Positions 49,272 through 61,199 of a stretch of DNA of 64,000 bases are shown piece after piece; positions within the stretch are counted from its first letter, which is position 1; each line of letters opens with the position of its first letter. Made by a program: the position numbers and the translations under genes. Below the pieces are notes generated by a model. The model saw only the letters and a list, made by a program, of their open reading frames with translations. It searched no databases and was not told the DNA's origin. This DNA is from Poronia punctata (lineage: Eukaryota; Ascomycota; Sordariomycetes; Xylariales; Xylariaceae): NCBI GenBank assembly GCA_022579005.1, contig MU401577.1:48468-112467 (forward strand). Reading direction: 5' to 3'.

Positions 49272-50795
49272 ATGCGCCGTATCTCGTCGCTCCTCGCCGT
49301 CTGGGCTTGGACAGAGCTCTGTCAAGCTCGACAACCTGGTTTTAGCATCCACCACGACCTGCTTGCCTACCCTCAATTCGAAGTCGTATTTTCCGATACC
49401 TATATTTCAGAATCTGACGCCCATGTCCTCCTCGACCGGGCAGATTCTCCACATCCTAGCTACGATGCCGAGTTCGCCAGCGAGACCGATGTGCCAGCAG
49501 CCATTCGTGCCGTAAGCCACCGAGACAGCAATGACGGCCAAAGGCTAGGCGCCACCCAACAAGGCTCCCCAATCGCCGAATCATACGAAATCTTGACAAT
49601 GGCGCCCCATCGCTACCTATGCGCCATCCCGGTTATCGAACCCGCGGCCGCCCCAAATAAAACGGCGACAGAGCTGGCGAAGGCCGAGGAGGCGCGAGAG
49701 CTAGCTCGTGCTTCGGCTCATGGGCTAGATCTAATCAACGAGCTAGACGGCAGTTGTCTTTACTACATGTCTGGTTGGTGGAGTTATCGTTTCTGCTACG
49801 GGCAGGACGTTGTTCAGTTTCATGCCATTGCCTCCAGCGTTAAGGGTGGTCCGCCCACCCGCGATATTAGCACGGCAGAATACGTACTGGGCCGGGCTCC
49901 CGATCCCCACCCAACCTCGCGCTCACGGCGGGGGCAGTCGGTTCAGCAGAGTGATCCTGGCGCCCCTGCTATTCCGACACAGCCCACCGCCGAGCTACAA
50001 GTCAAAGGCGACCAACGATATCTAGTGCAGAAAATGGGCGACGGTACGATATGTGACTTGACGGGGCGCGAGCGTACCATAGAGATCCAGTACCATTGCA
50101 GCCCTGGCAGCACTCAGGACCGCATTGGCTGGATTAAGGAAGTAACTACGTGTTCGTACTTGATGTTGGTTAACACGCCTCGTCTTTGCGTCGACGTCGC
50201 CTTTCAGCCACCCAAAGAAGAAAGAGCCAACTTAATTAGTTGCCGGGCTATTGTACCAGAGTCAGGCGAGGCCGATTGGCATGCGCGCAAAACACTAGAG
50301 GCACAAGCCTCGATGGTAAGCCGGAATAAGGCCGCTGCCAAATCCCCTATTGTCATCGGTGGCGTGGAAGTGGGGGCCCGAAAAATGATAGGCAAAGGGG
50401 AAAACGGCAAAGAAGCACCCCGTTTAGCGCCGCCGCGGAATTTCCGACGCAGCAATAGCATCAGTCAACTGGTTGAGATTATTGCATCGGCAGCTGGAAA
50501 AAGCGAAGGCGGCGAGATCCAGATCATGAGCGAGGAGCAGCTTCAGGAGTTGGACCTCAGTCCCGAAATCATTGAAAACCTAAAGCAAGAAATCCAGAAG
50601 ATGGCCGGTGACCGGGGCTGGAAACTTGAATTAGTGGAGGTACCGGGTAACGCTAGGGAACTCCTCGGGATCATTGACGAAGACGAAGATGAAGGCGAAG
50701 AACAAGGCAAAGAAAAGAGTAAAAAGGGCAACAAGAGGGAGCGCGAGGCTGAGGACGAAGGGAGCGAGGAACAGTTCTTCAAAGAAGAATTGTAG
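49272..50795 (+). CDS. yos9: Yos9/OS-9, ER lectin of ER-associated degradation
   Basis: Yos9 reads trimmed N-glycans on misfolded ER proteins and hands them to the Hrd1 ubiquitin ligase. The 507-residue product comes from one exon. It starts with a short basic end and a hydrophobic signal sequence (about 1-19). An N-terminal stretch, YPQFEVVFSDTYIS, is typical of the family. The MRH domain spans about 117-310, with Cys at 117, 162, 175, 261, 276, 294 and 306. The WW pair at 169-170, Gln182, the GRER segment (265-268), Glu271 and Tyr274 fit the mannose-binding set. The C-terminal third is charged and ends in KEEL, close to HDEL/KDEL ER-retrieval signals. The start at 49272 (CACAATGCG) is the first ATG of the frame. 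Wide gene-free DNA flanks it on the left. Confidence 0.92.
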   Translation: MRRISSLLAVWAWTELCQARQPGFSIHHDLLAYPQFEVVFSDTYISESDAHVLLDRADSPHPSYDAEFASETDVPAAIRAVSHRDSNDGQRLGATQQGSPIAESYEILTMAPHRYLCAIPVIEPAAAPNKTATELAKAEEARELARASAHGLDLINELDGSCLYYMSGWWSYRFCYGQDVVQFHAIASSVKGGPPTRDISTAEYVLGRAPDPHPTSRSRRGQSVQQSDPGAPAIPTQPTAELQVKGDQRYLVQKMGDGTICDLTGRERTIEIQYHCSPGSTQDRIGWIKEVTTCSYLMLVNTPRLCVDVAFQPPKEERANLISCRAIVPESGEADWHARKTLEAQASMVSRNKAAAKSPIVIGGVEVGARKMIGKGENGKEAPRLAPPRNFRRSNSISQLVEIIASAAGKSEGGEIQIMSEEQLQELDLSPEIIENLKQEIQKMAGDRGWKLELVEVPGNARELLGIIDEDEDEGEEQGKEKSKKGNKREREAEDEGSEEQFFKEEL

Positions 50796-51888
50796 AATTG
50801 GATCATACCATATTAACAGCGTTTCTCTAGACTAATACTAGTTGGCCTTCATTACATGACATCCAAGTCACATACGGCCATTCCATCAAGATGAAGCCAA
50901 TGTTGGATTGTAGACAATGTCTACACGTGTTCTAGCCTCGTGGCGAATCATCAGGCGCCGACTAAACTAACCTAACCTAGGCCTGCTAGGGTCTCTTGCG
51001 CCGCCTCGCTTATGCATCTACTCCAGGATTTGCCGTGAAAGATGGTTTCACCATCCACGTGGGTATTGGTCAGTGAAGAAGTTGAATCTAGATACCATCT
51101 CCGGTCTTATCTTTCTGTTATTTGTGGTTTACACGTATAGCGCGTCCAGTATAGTCCTACGTTCATGTATCACAGAAATAGCCATCACAACGGGAATCTA
51201 GCCGAGTGGCACATACAGTGGGAGGACAAAAGATGTACCTGACGGACGATGGGAGCTGAATTGGAAAATACGGAGCCACTTTTTGTCACGTTCCTGAGCA
51301 AAACCAAAGGTGATAATATAGTCCAAGGTTCCATGCTCGACTTTACTGATAGTTTATATGATATGTCTCTGTATAGTGCATATCGGGCTTTTGTTCCCCA
51401 CAAGGGTGATATTGGATCTTACTCAGCCTAGTTGCGATGCCTCTCGAGTCTCGACTCCAGACCTCGTAGAAGATTATATCACAAACCTCAGCCCTATGGA
51501 TAGATCTTGACCATGCCATAACCAGCACGTTCGTTACCTATATTCTCGATCTCTCTCCTAAATATTGGGTTTGCCTACACGAGTACCATTCATACATTTT
51601 CAATAGAATTCTGACAGAAGATTTTCACCTTTGATGGCGCCCTATAAGACGCGGCCGCATGCTCCACTATCTAACGTTGTGATATTCGCTGATGGATCCC
51701 TCCAGGGAGCAGAAAACCTAATAATAGATGGATAGAAGGGGCTATGATCAATACTTATCCATACATTCATTCACCTTACGACCTCGACAACTTTCCCTCT
51801 CACTTAGCAAAAATCAAAGTTTTATCCTCGTTGTGTTTGATGATCGAAACACACACGACGACGACGACGACGACGACCGTATCTCAGC
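50796..51888. other. intergenic region with ACG repeat
   Basis: Between Yos9 and the next plus-strand gene there is 1.1 kb without a recognisable gene. A run of seven ACG triplets (51855-51875) lies just before the downstream ATG and is probably in the 5' leader. Confidence 0.65.
51855..51875 (+). repeat. ACG triplet repeat in the 5' leader
   Basis: Seven perfect ACG triplets end 13 bp before the ATG at 51889. Length variation here could alter the leader but not the protein. Confidence 0.85.
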
Positions 51889-52967
51889 ATGGCCTCCTAC
51901 GTGACATTAACATCGGCATGGACACCCGCGAGTTCCTGCCTAGCCGGCACGGCATATAACCAAGTCATCTACACCACGGTCGACGGACATGACGACCAAT
52001 ATTCCTGGTACAACATCTTTGGAAACCCTACGCCAGCAGCCTACGGACCGCCCTCGGGGAAATGTCTCCCGCCCTCATATCTGCCGAATGTGCCGTATCT
52101 GACGCATAGCTGTCCGGAGGGATATACGGCGGCTTGTGATTCCGATACTACGATTGGTGGTGTGGCGGGGACTGCTATGAATTGTTGCCCAAGGTGCGTA
52201 CACATACATCTTTAAAAAGAAATTCGTGAAAGGTTGGTTGACTGACCATGTATATGATGGATTAGCGGAGCATGGAGTTTCACCTGTCCAGGAGTCGGAG
52301 ATAATAACCCGTACGGCTGCTACGTCCCGGGCACGGCGAACGAGACTAGGACGGGATGGTTGACGGATTTCGCACATACGCCCCGGACGGGGCACCCGGT
52401 GACGTATACAGCTGGAGAGGATAATGATGGGATCGTGGCATGGGCTGTTCATGTCGTGGTTGTAAGTACCAATTAATCAATCAATCAATCAAATCCCAGG
52501 AAATAGGTAACTAACCTAAACAGGCTCCTGACTTCACACCAACAACTACGAGCTCTTCTTCTTCGTCACAACCAGACGCAACGGACACGCCTCCGGATTC
52601 TTCGTCCTCCTCGGACTCGGAATCGGGTCTGACGACTGGTGCAAAGGCCGGTATTGGTGTAGGTGTAGCAGTTGGTGTCTTGGCTATATTAGCTGTTATA
52701 GGACTTTTATTACGTCGTAGACGGACCAAGCCGGTTAGTGGTCGTGATGGTGGTAGTGGTGGTGGTGGTGGTGATGGTCCACTGCAGGAGATACAGCATC
52801 ATCATCAACAGGAATATGAACCGCCCACGGCCCCCGGATATTATTACGATGATCCGAATAAGGTGGCGGCCCCGAGCGAACTCCCTTCTATGGGGGCTCC
52901 GTCTGAGCTGGGGGCATCTGGACAGTCTGCTTTTGGGCAGGATCGTGGGGCGGCTGAGTTGCCGTGA
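51889..52967 (+). CDS. single-pass cell-surface protein with Ser-rich stalk
   Basis: Three exons (51889-52193, 52266-52461, 52524-52967) with introns of 72 nt (GTGCGT...TTAG) and 62 nt (GTAAGT...CTAACC...CAG) give 314 residues. The N-terminal 165 residues are Cys-containing (LTSAWTPASSCLAG, CLPPSY, CPEGYTAAC, MNCCPR, AWSFTCPG) in the style of fungal surface-sensor proteins. Next comes a Ser/Thr/Asp-rich stalk, then one membrane segment (AGIGVGVAVGVLAILAVIG) and a stop-transfer RRRR. The cytoplasmic tail is Gly-, His- and Pro-rich. No classical signal peptide is visible at the N-terminus, although I recall similar fungal proteins lacking one, so a type III-like topology is possible. A start in an upstream exon is the alternative. 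Function is unknown; a cell-wall or stress-sensing role is only inferred. Confidence 0.76.
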
Positions 52968-55900
52968 GATTTGGTGGTTTTATGTAAGAGGGTGATGGCA
53001 TTTTGATTTTGCGGTTACATATATTTGGCGTGGGATTGGTTTGGGAATACCTAGGTTGCTAAGATGGCGTATTCAGGGGGTGATGGATTTATAGATATAG
53101 GTGACCGTCAAAGGTACAGCTAGCATCATAGAGTTGCTAGTGGCATTTTTACGTGTATATCATTTTTGGGGCAAACATTGACTCGACGTACCCGTCTACT
53201 TTGTAAAGATACACTAAGAAGAAGAAAACATTCTATAAACGTATTATATTATATAATTTACTTTGAACCATCAATGAATGATCATCATTGTAGTCTCCCC
53301 CGTACCTGGCGACGATTGACTCCTCTACTCGCAGGAGACCACAAAGAACATATTAGGAATATTTCTTAGACGGACTATATCTCTTACATCTCTCACTCTT
53401 GCATATGATATAACCCTTTGCTTGCAGCCCGCCTACTTTAAGGTCCGGTTACGTACGTATACCTAGGTCGCCTTATAAGTTGGACAAGCGGTGGTTATGC
53501 ACTCGGTCTCTTGACGGTATCTGGAGGGAATTCTCACCTATTCTACTCACTTCCTTTCCCCAACCTGGTACTCAACAAGAAAGCTGTACCTACACTATCG
53601 GTATCCAGAGACAACAACACACCGTCGATGGGGGCCATGGTTTGGTATGCACATGGCCTGAAAAAAGATGTGTACCTGAGACAACAGAGGGGCGGTGTGT
53701 TGGGTCAGCCACAAAGGAGAGACAAGGAGAAACGAGATGAGATTCCAAACTACCGCCACACGTTTCATCGGATGCGCCCGGCTTCATAGGCTACGGTTAG
53801 GCACGTATCCCACCGTTTATACGTCAAATGAGGTCTATCTTTCGGCCGGCACAAGATCCCTTGGCTTACATAGGTAATATTCTTGCATCCATTCGGCTAT
53901 AAACGAAATGCCTTACCTTTTCTCTCTCGACGAGGTGAGTGAGGTAAGATGGGCGAGTTACAAAACCTCATGCTACGTTAGATAGATCTGTTGCCACGTA
54001 GTACATGCATATGCCTGTCATCTCAGCGTGCGTCACATATCATGTCACGGGGAAGAAAGGTTGTGATACCTTCAAACTCGTGTAAAAGGCCCGCGTATAG
54101 GGTATCCTGCAGGCTGCCGCCGGATTACAACCTAACCTACCTTACGGACCAGTCGGGGGCTTTCAGGCGGAGATGTGCTTATCCTATAGTTTCGATCCGT
54201 GTTCTTTCTTTTCTCTCTTTTTTCTTTTAGGGCCCTTCTTACTTGTGTTCATTGGACTGGAAGTGTTGGAGTCTGCTTCAATCATGGGGCCAAAATACAT
54301 TTCTATAGGGTAGCTCGCGCCCGGTGACTGTGGCTTTCTTTTCTTTTAGTCTTGTGCAGCAACATGGAGACTTGCGACTGTAAGAAGTTTATTGGTACTC
54401 GCCAATCAATGACCGTATATATGAATTGTTCGGTCGTTGTGGATGATCGTTGCTTTCTCGCCAGCTGGTTGGTCTTGGTGCTGGTTTCAATCCCCTTCCA
54501 TAGACTGACGGACATGCTAAGCTTTCTGTACGCCAATGAAGGATTGATGCAGTCCGACAAGGTTAGGTATGTACTCGTATTTATATTGTCACCAACCTGG
54601 TGGTGATGGTCATCTGTGGTCTACATTAATATTCGTAACATCATCACTTTTACTTTGCGAGGTCTGGGTAGAACTATGTACGAGTAGCTTTTCAGTAGTG
54701 ATTACGTGCCCTTCCCTACCTACTTCCTAGATCCTGCTGTGGATTTTCCTCTATACTCTTGGTTCCACCCTGGACCTCGCAGCTAAGCCGTTTGGGATGC
54801 GGCGCCGCATGCAAGCTCTTAAAGACATCTCGGCACAGCCATTCTCTAGCGTAAAAAGCTCTCCTTGGCTGTAATTAGGTCGTCTTGGAGGTTACAGAGA
54901 TTGACGATCTAATTAAGTAAGGTAGTTTGTATTTTTTTTTTCTATTCCAGAGTGCCATTCTGGCGCTCTGTGATACATGAGTAACTATTCGGACCCGTTT
55001 GGCCTCGGCCGTTGTGACACTTTTACCAAAGTTAGATTGCTCACATTCTCAGTACAGTGTCCGGCGACTTGAGGCTATTGTCTGCTCGCAGGAATGTTTA
55101 ATCATATGAGACGGTCTTCTCCGAGTACTCATGATGACACTTTAATTAAATTACGTCTTGGTATATTATCCTTGCGCCCGTATTTCACGTTACCCTGTCT
55201 ACTATCCACAATTCATTATCTCCTCACAGGTGAATAGATGCTTATTATCTGCGAGGTTTTAGGACTAGAAGCCCATAGGCATATACAAATAGTTGTATGG
55301 CTACCGTCTAAGTCCGCCTTTGCTATACCTATTCCTCTTGGCAGGCAAACGAAACGTGTGAGCCACCCTTTGCAATGTACGACGGTTGCATCGCGTGTGA
55401 CATGTGGAGTGTCGACAAACGGAATGCGACACGAGAATTGGTGAGGAGCGTTCCGGATGTACAGGGGCTGCAGGTCCTTTAAAGGTTAGGGCCTGTATGT
55501 GCCTGGGGCCGCCTAGTAGTACCTAATGCAGGTGCTGTGGGATCAACCTGTTGGATGGGAACACACACCCTTGGCTAGCTCGGCGAGTTATCACACTACA
55601 CGTACGGTCCTCATCCCAAACAGGCGCATCACGTCAAGCCAACCAATCCCGACTTGTTGTCCTAGCCTGTCTCAGCATACCAATTGCTGATGTCTGATTA
55701 CCTACTCGTAGCTGAGGAAAACCTGGTTTGTATCCTTGCAAGTTTGTTGTGACAATATCCAAAAGAAAAAAAACAGACATCCTCTGTTCTTAAAAGATAC
55801 ATATCCCCGTCTCGCACGTTTCCTCTCAAATTGTTAGTTTCAACAGCATCAACGTCTCGAATCATTCCATACGACCAAAGCAAACAAATTCATACTATGC

Positions 55901-57875
55901 GGGTAGTAAAAGTGTAGCTCACCGATTATGTGTCTTCCCGCGCCAATGAACACGAAACTCTTTCTTTTGTTTGGACAATGTACTTTTGCTGATCTATTTG
56001 TTTGAAGCTTTTGGGGAAGGAGAAGTATCATTTGTCGGAAACTTAAATGATACTGTATGAGCCTTAGCTAAGAACCGTTAAGGGGAAAGGCAAGTGGGAT
56101 CATTATTGGGTAGAACGCCCCTAATTCCGCAAGCTTCCGTAACGGCCCTTGTCAAAAGTATGTCCTTGGCCCGCCTACTCGCAGCTCGTCCTGGCCAGTG
56201 TCGTGACGTTGACGATACTACTACGAGTAGGTAGATAATAAATTGGTCCCGACGTTGAGGGTAATTGGACCGACGAGAGCTACAGTTTCATACTCCTGAG
56301 ATGAATGGTCGTTGATATTCACATCGACCCGCGTAGGGCCCGCTTTGAAGAGCGACGCCGCATATGCAAGATGACCTGCCACTGCATGTTCGTTCACCAT
56401 AATTATATGTTCTATCCTAGTCTATCTACTCTGCTACTATGGTAGGTTATCTACGAACACAGCTACAAGTGCCTATTTACATGCCAGTACATCAAAGTGT
56501 TATTTTATTTTCTACTTCTTTTGCCGGCGTAACTAGTTCAGCTCCACGTACTAAAATTGGGGGTTTTGCCTGTCTGGCCTGTAAGCAAGAACTGGACGGA
56601 CCACCCCCGTATCTCTCCATCTTTTAGCCCAGAGCTGCCCACACGTCCCTGCAGGTGGTTTACCAAGAGTCCAAGCCTAGGATGCGGGCCCCTGGATCCT
56701 AGCAGCCTGGACTAGGCACTTACCTACATCACAGTAGGTTAGATTGCATGTACTTACCTGCCTTTTGGTTAGGAAGCTTCCACCCCCGGTCCGGTATCTA
56801 GAAGGAACGTCCACATCTCGAATTCTTCGCTCAACTTTGCTTGCCGTGCTTACCTCGTCTTTTTCTCCTCCACCTACTACCTCTGGATCTGTACCTGCCA
56901 GATACCGGCGCTCAAAGCGAGCCTCCTCTTGTTGGCTCGGCATCCACTGGGTCGGTCGCATTGGTTTTCAGAATAGACTTGTACTTCTCGTGTCTTGTCC
57001 ATCTTGAACCCTCTCCTAGTGTACGGTCTTATTATTTTGGGCACCACTTCCCTCCATTATCCTGTCCACTCTTTTGTATTCTTTCCTTGCCTACTTAGCG
57101 GAACATTTTGCGAGCAAGCCGTAGGTGTCGAACTACCTAACCTTAGACATGTTCGAAATCGTCATCGATTAACGATAGTCATACACTGGCAAGACATTCG
57201 ATTCCTTCGTACGACGACACGCAGCACCGAATGCAAACTGCCCGTTGAACCTACGGCCCAACCCCCTTGCTACCCCCATCTCCTCCAGTTCTTTTGCTCC
57301 AATTCGCATTGCCTGCCCTCACGCCTCCCATAGCGTGGCTCTAAACCCCGAATTGTGCCTTGTTGGTCGGAGTTATGATATAGAGAAGACCGGAGTAGCT
57401 TTGGCGCCCTTTTGCATAGCAGGCGGTACCTTTGATGAATATCTTGGATGGGTCCCCATTTCCGCGCGTGAAACGTACACATCAGCACGATCCAACCCGA
57501 ACAGCAAGCCCACTTACACTTCCTGTTGCATACGGAGGCGCATATCTTGCTACGACCATATGATACTGGGTCGGCGGTTAACTAGGGAGTTCACGTTGCC
57601 TTTCAACTGACAATACACCCCTGATAATTGTAAAACACGTTTGCTGCCGAGTACTCTCCCTTTCGACCCGCGCTACCGAAGAACACGCAATATTTGACAT
57701 CTCGACCGAGGGCCAGAGACAGGGCCTCCTCACCCCACTCGTCCAAACGACCCCATACCTTTGCGGGAGAAACCCGCGCTAGTCATCGTAGCTCTTGCTG
57801 TCAAGCCAACCTTGGCCACAGTACGGATGAAATGCGCATAAGGTTCCATATAGAGAATATCGAAGGCTATTCAAA
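52968..57875. other. 4.9-kb gene-poor region
   Basis: Open frames are short (at most about 120 codons) and unrecognised. The last kilobase before 57876 is pyrimidine-rich and may be the long 5' leader and promoter of the next gene. No repeats larger than a few tens of bases were seen. Confidence 0.55.
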
Positions 57876-60858
57876 ATGGATAGTACCGTTTCCCGAAAGG
57901 ACGCTTTGGAACGGCAACACCGCCGCGCGCTATCGCAGAACAGCACGGCTAGTACGACACACACTCAGATGACGTCCAAGAGTGGGAGTACCTCGTCCTC
58001 TCACTCGCGCTCAGTTACACCATCAAATGCGTCTTACACGAGTAAATATAACAACGCCCAGGCTGACAGGGCACTGACGTCAGCAACGACGAGAGTTCCG
58101 TCCCGACTCGCGAGAGAGTCGACCTACCCTCCCACGCAACCGATGACGCCGGTTTCAAGTCTATTGCACGAACGGCTACAGCAAGAGAGGAAGGCTGAAA
58201 GCGAGCGGAACGCCAGCAAGTTCGGCAAAGATAGGAGTTCATCGTCAATGGGGGTCCGGGATGCAGGCAACCGGAGTTCCCCGATTAGGAGGCACAGGAC
58301 CGCTTTTGAGCACCGGCCAAGGTCGAGTCATGACGACGATTCAAGCCAGAGCAGCATGGGGGCTAAGCAAGTAGAAAAGGTAGGTTGGACAGATCCACAG
58401 TTTCCCCTTTAATTGGTGGCTGATACATTCTACTTAGGCCGTATCTACACTGCATAAGCAGAACTTTGACCTCAAACTAGAATTATTTCATCGGCGCGAG
58501 AAACAGTCAGCTCTCGAAGCGAGAGTCGAGGCGCTAGAGATGGAGAACCGCGAACTAAAAGAAGCACAAGGGAATCTGCTCGACGAAATTACAACAAGGG
58601 ACAAAGCGATCGAGGAAGCCGTGAATATGATTGTTAAACTGGAGGCAGCGGTTGAGGAATTCAAGAAAGAGAGGGAGATGGTTCTGCAAGTTGCGGTGGA
58701 TGGAACTTACCGAAACCCGATATGGGATGAGTGTGACCCCGCGCGTGAAGATACTCCGAAGCCTAGGAACCATGAGGCTGTACACTTCCCGGAGACGAAA
58801 GCTATCGGACGCATGCCCAGCTTCCTTTCTGATCGAAGCATACACACGGAGAACTTGAGGAACGTTGTCCTGCAAAACCGGTCTAGTCTTAGACATATGA
58901 GGAAGGTTTCCGAGGTCTCGTCGTCGAGTGCGGATATGAGCGAGGTTAATCGCGTCGCCAGTCCAAGTCTTAGCATACTCAGTGAGAGCTCCTTCATGAG
59001 TGTATACGGGCCGAAACCGGGGCAAGACAAATCCGGCTCATCCGGTTCTATGCCGCCAGATGACGTGACGGGCATGGATGGCACTCTGACTAACCGCTCT
59101 TTGACGCCGACTCGAAAAGCGATGATGGATTCGGCACATAACGGGAGAATGGGCCCTTATGATCGTCGGCTTAGCATGACACCGCGGGCGGTTAACAACT
59201 TCTCTGGCCAGGTTCTATCTTTAAATAACGTGCTCCATAACAACTCGCCCTTCCAGAGACTGGAAAAGATGAACGACCAAGGGAGCCCTGCGAATGACAA
59301 CTCTAGACCTCGTACCTCCGGGCGCGGAAGGGATACCGTGCCCCCTTCCCGGGCTGGAAGATCAATTTCTCAGATAAGGAACAAACAGGGCAAGAGAGAA
59401 ACATTACACAGAGTCGTGACCAATTACCCACCAACCCATAGAGAATTGGCAGACTCTCATACTCTACCCCCGACGCCTGACACTGTGGCATCTTCAGTAC
59501 TCCGAAAACACAATAATGCATCTAGCTCGCAGGATAGTCTGGCCAGCCCCGAGACCTCGCGTTTCCCGCAAGTCACTCCTCGCTTGCCACCTGATAGCGC
59601 GGCATTTTTTGCGTCCTTCGGCGGCCATGATCCTCGGTTTACGATGCATTCACCAGTGGCCTCGCATAATAGTCCCCGGAAGCAGTATGACATGGCCAAC
59701 GTCGGTCTACCAAGCCCTCGGAAAGACCCGCTCTCATCCGACTTGGGTCATTTAGCTCGTGCGGCTGCGGCGAGTCCTGTCGCCCGGCCGCGCGCAGATA
59801 GCTTCGCTTCGGATTCGGATTCAGATGGAGGGGCCGATGCCCACTCGGAGACTGAGACTTATGATTATTGGATGCGTGAAAGTGATAAGCCCAATGGGGA
59901 TGGTGGCATGACTGGCCACCCTAGGGAGCGACAACGCGCGCGGTCTCCTTCGCCAGACCTCTTTTCCTTTCCTATCGAATCCGGAGGTTGGGAGCCGGAC
60001 GCGATGTTTGGGGCCCTTCAAGGTAGCGGTTTCATGGGGTCACCAGTCGCCGCTTTGAAGCGAGATCCGATCGACGAGGTACCATCTCCACCTCGCCCTC
60101 AAAAGCCGGACCCGGTCGAGAACCCAACTAATGGTCCGAGACCCGCCTCACGTAGGGCGAGTTTGAACACCCATCTCGCTGGTCAATTTCTTCTATCTAC
60201 GCTAAGTGGCAAAGCTGGCAGGAACTCCTCCAAGGATAGGGGTGGCGCTAAGCTCGGCCCGAAAGGGCGGAGCAATAGCATCGACGGGTCCGGGCATAAG
60301 ATATTGCCGGCGGGCCGTACAGACGGAGGGCCCGGGGGGAAGAGGAGTCAATATCCTCCCATATCGGGTCTTCAGTCGCGCGGTCGTGGGCTGGGCAACC
60401 TCCTCTTCAAGAGATCCGGATCTGAGAGCCATGGCAACCCACCTATGACAAACGACCCGGCATTAGCACCACCGAATTCGCCCCGAGGCCTTCCGACACC
60501 GCCGGCTCACCTACGGCATCTTCGTGGGCCATCTGGTAGAAGTAGTGTACCACCACCAGCGACTACACCTTGGGCATCACGTCTACAAGAGGACGAACTA
60601 CAGCGCGCCACGCCGCCTCCCATCATGCGTAACCGCCCTCAAGCGGCACAGGTAGATCCGGTAATATCCGATGCCACAGACCTAGAACAAGGACAAGCGA
60701 CGGAAGAAAACCAGAGCAAAATAGGTATGCCCATGGTGGGTGAAGACGCAGAGGACGCCGCCCAGGGCTCCCCGGCTGCTTCTCAGGGTCCAGGAGGTAT
60801 GAGGAAGTGGCTGGGTCTCGGAATGAAAGGAAATGTCAAAACCCGCACAGGTGGATAA
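57876..60858 (+). CDS. putative microtubule-organising protein with centrosomin N-terminal motif
   Basis: Two exons (57876-58379 and 58438-60858) joined in phase 0 across a 58-nt intron (GTAGGT...GCTGATAC...CTTAG) give 974 residues. Residues 1-168 are Ser/Arg-rich and disordered. Exon 2 begins with a predicted coiled coil (about 170-245) whose opening, STLHKQNFDLKLELFHRR, resembles the centrosomin N-terminal motif 1 (Cnn_1N). That motif is used by spindle-pole and centrosome proteins to recruit gamma-tubulin complexes. The rest is low-complexity Ser/Pro/Gly sequence with many SP sites and no further domain. Known: Cnn_1N occurs in proteins such as Mto1 and Pcp1 of fission yeast. Inferred: a scaffold at fungal microtubule-organising centres. 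The start ATG (CAAAATGGA) is the first in frame. It is the last gene before the AT-rich tract, about 340 bp away. Confidence 0.8.
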
Positions 60859-61199
60859 AAAAGAAGGAAAAGGAGTTGGATGGAAAAGCGTATTGTAACA
60901 TCTTGTACAAGTATCCATAGGGGCGTGAAGAACTGCCTAGAGGGCCTCTTCTGGTCAAGCAGAGCGCAAGCTAGGAATCCTATTCTCTCAATGGAGTTTA
61001 TGGGAAGGGCGGATGGCATAGGATATGGAAATTATTGGATAATGGACTAGACCATGTACCTACACATGATGAGTTATGGCATGGAAACATTCTATTAGCC
61101 ATAGGTTGGCGGTTTTCCTTTCTTTGTCCTTGATCTCGTCCTTGTCCTCTACCTACAGTGGGTCTCGATAAATAACAACCGGTTTTGGAAATTCGGTTT
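60859..61199. other. 3' flank leading into AT-rich DNA
   Basis: Normal-composition DNA that should contain the 3' untranslated region of the Cnn_1N-type gene. The base composition changes abruptly near 61200. Confidence 0.6.

Noticed and set aside
53480..53877. Overlapping plus-strand frames of 60-92 codons
   Set aside because: No protein-like pattern, no splice logic joining them, and several frames are open equally.
56677..57610. Short frames on both strands upstream of the Cnn_1N-type gene
   Set aside because: They lack recognisable motifs and more likely represent promoter and leader DNA.
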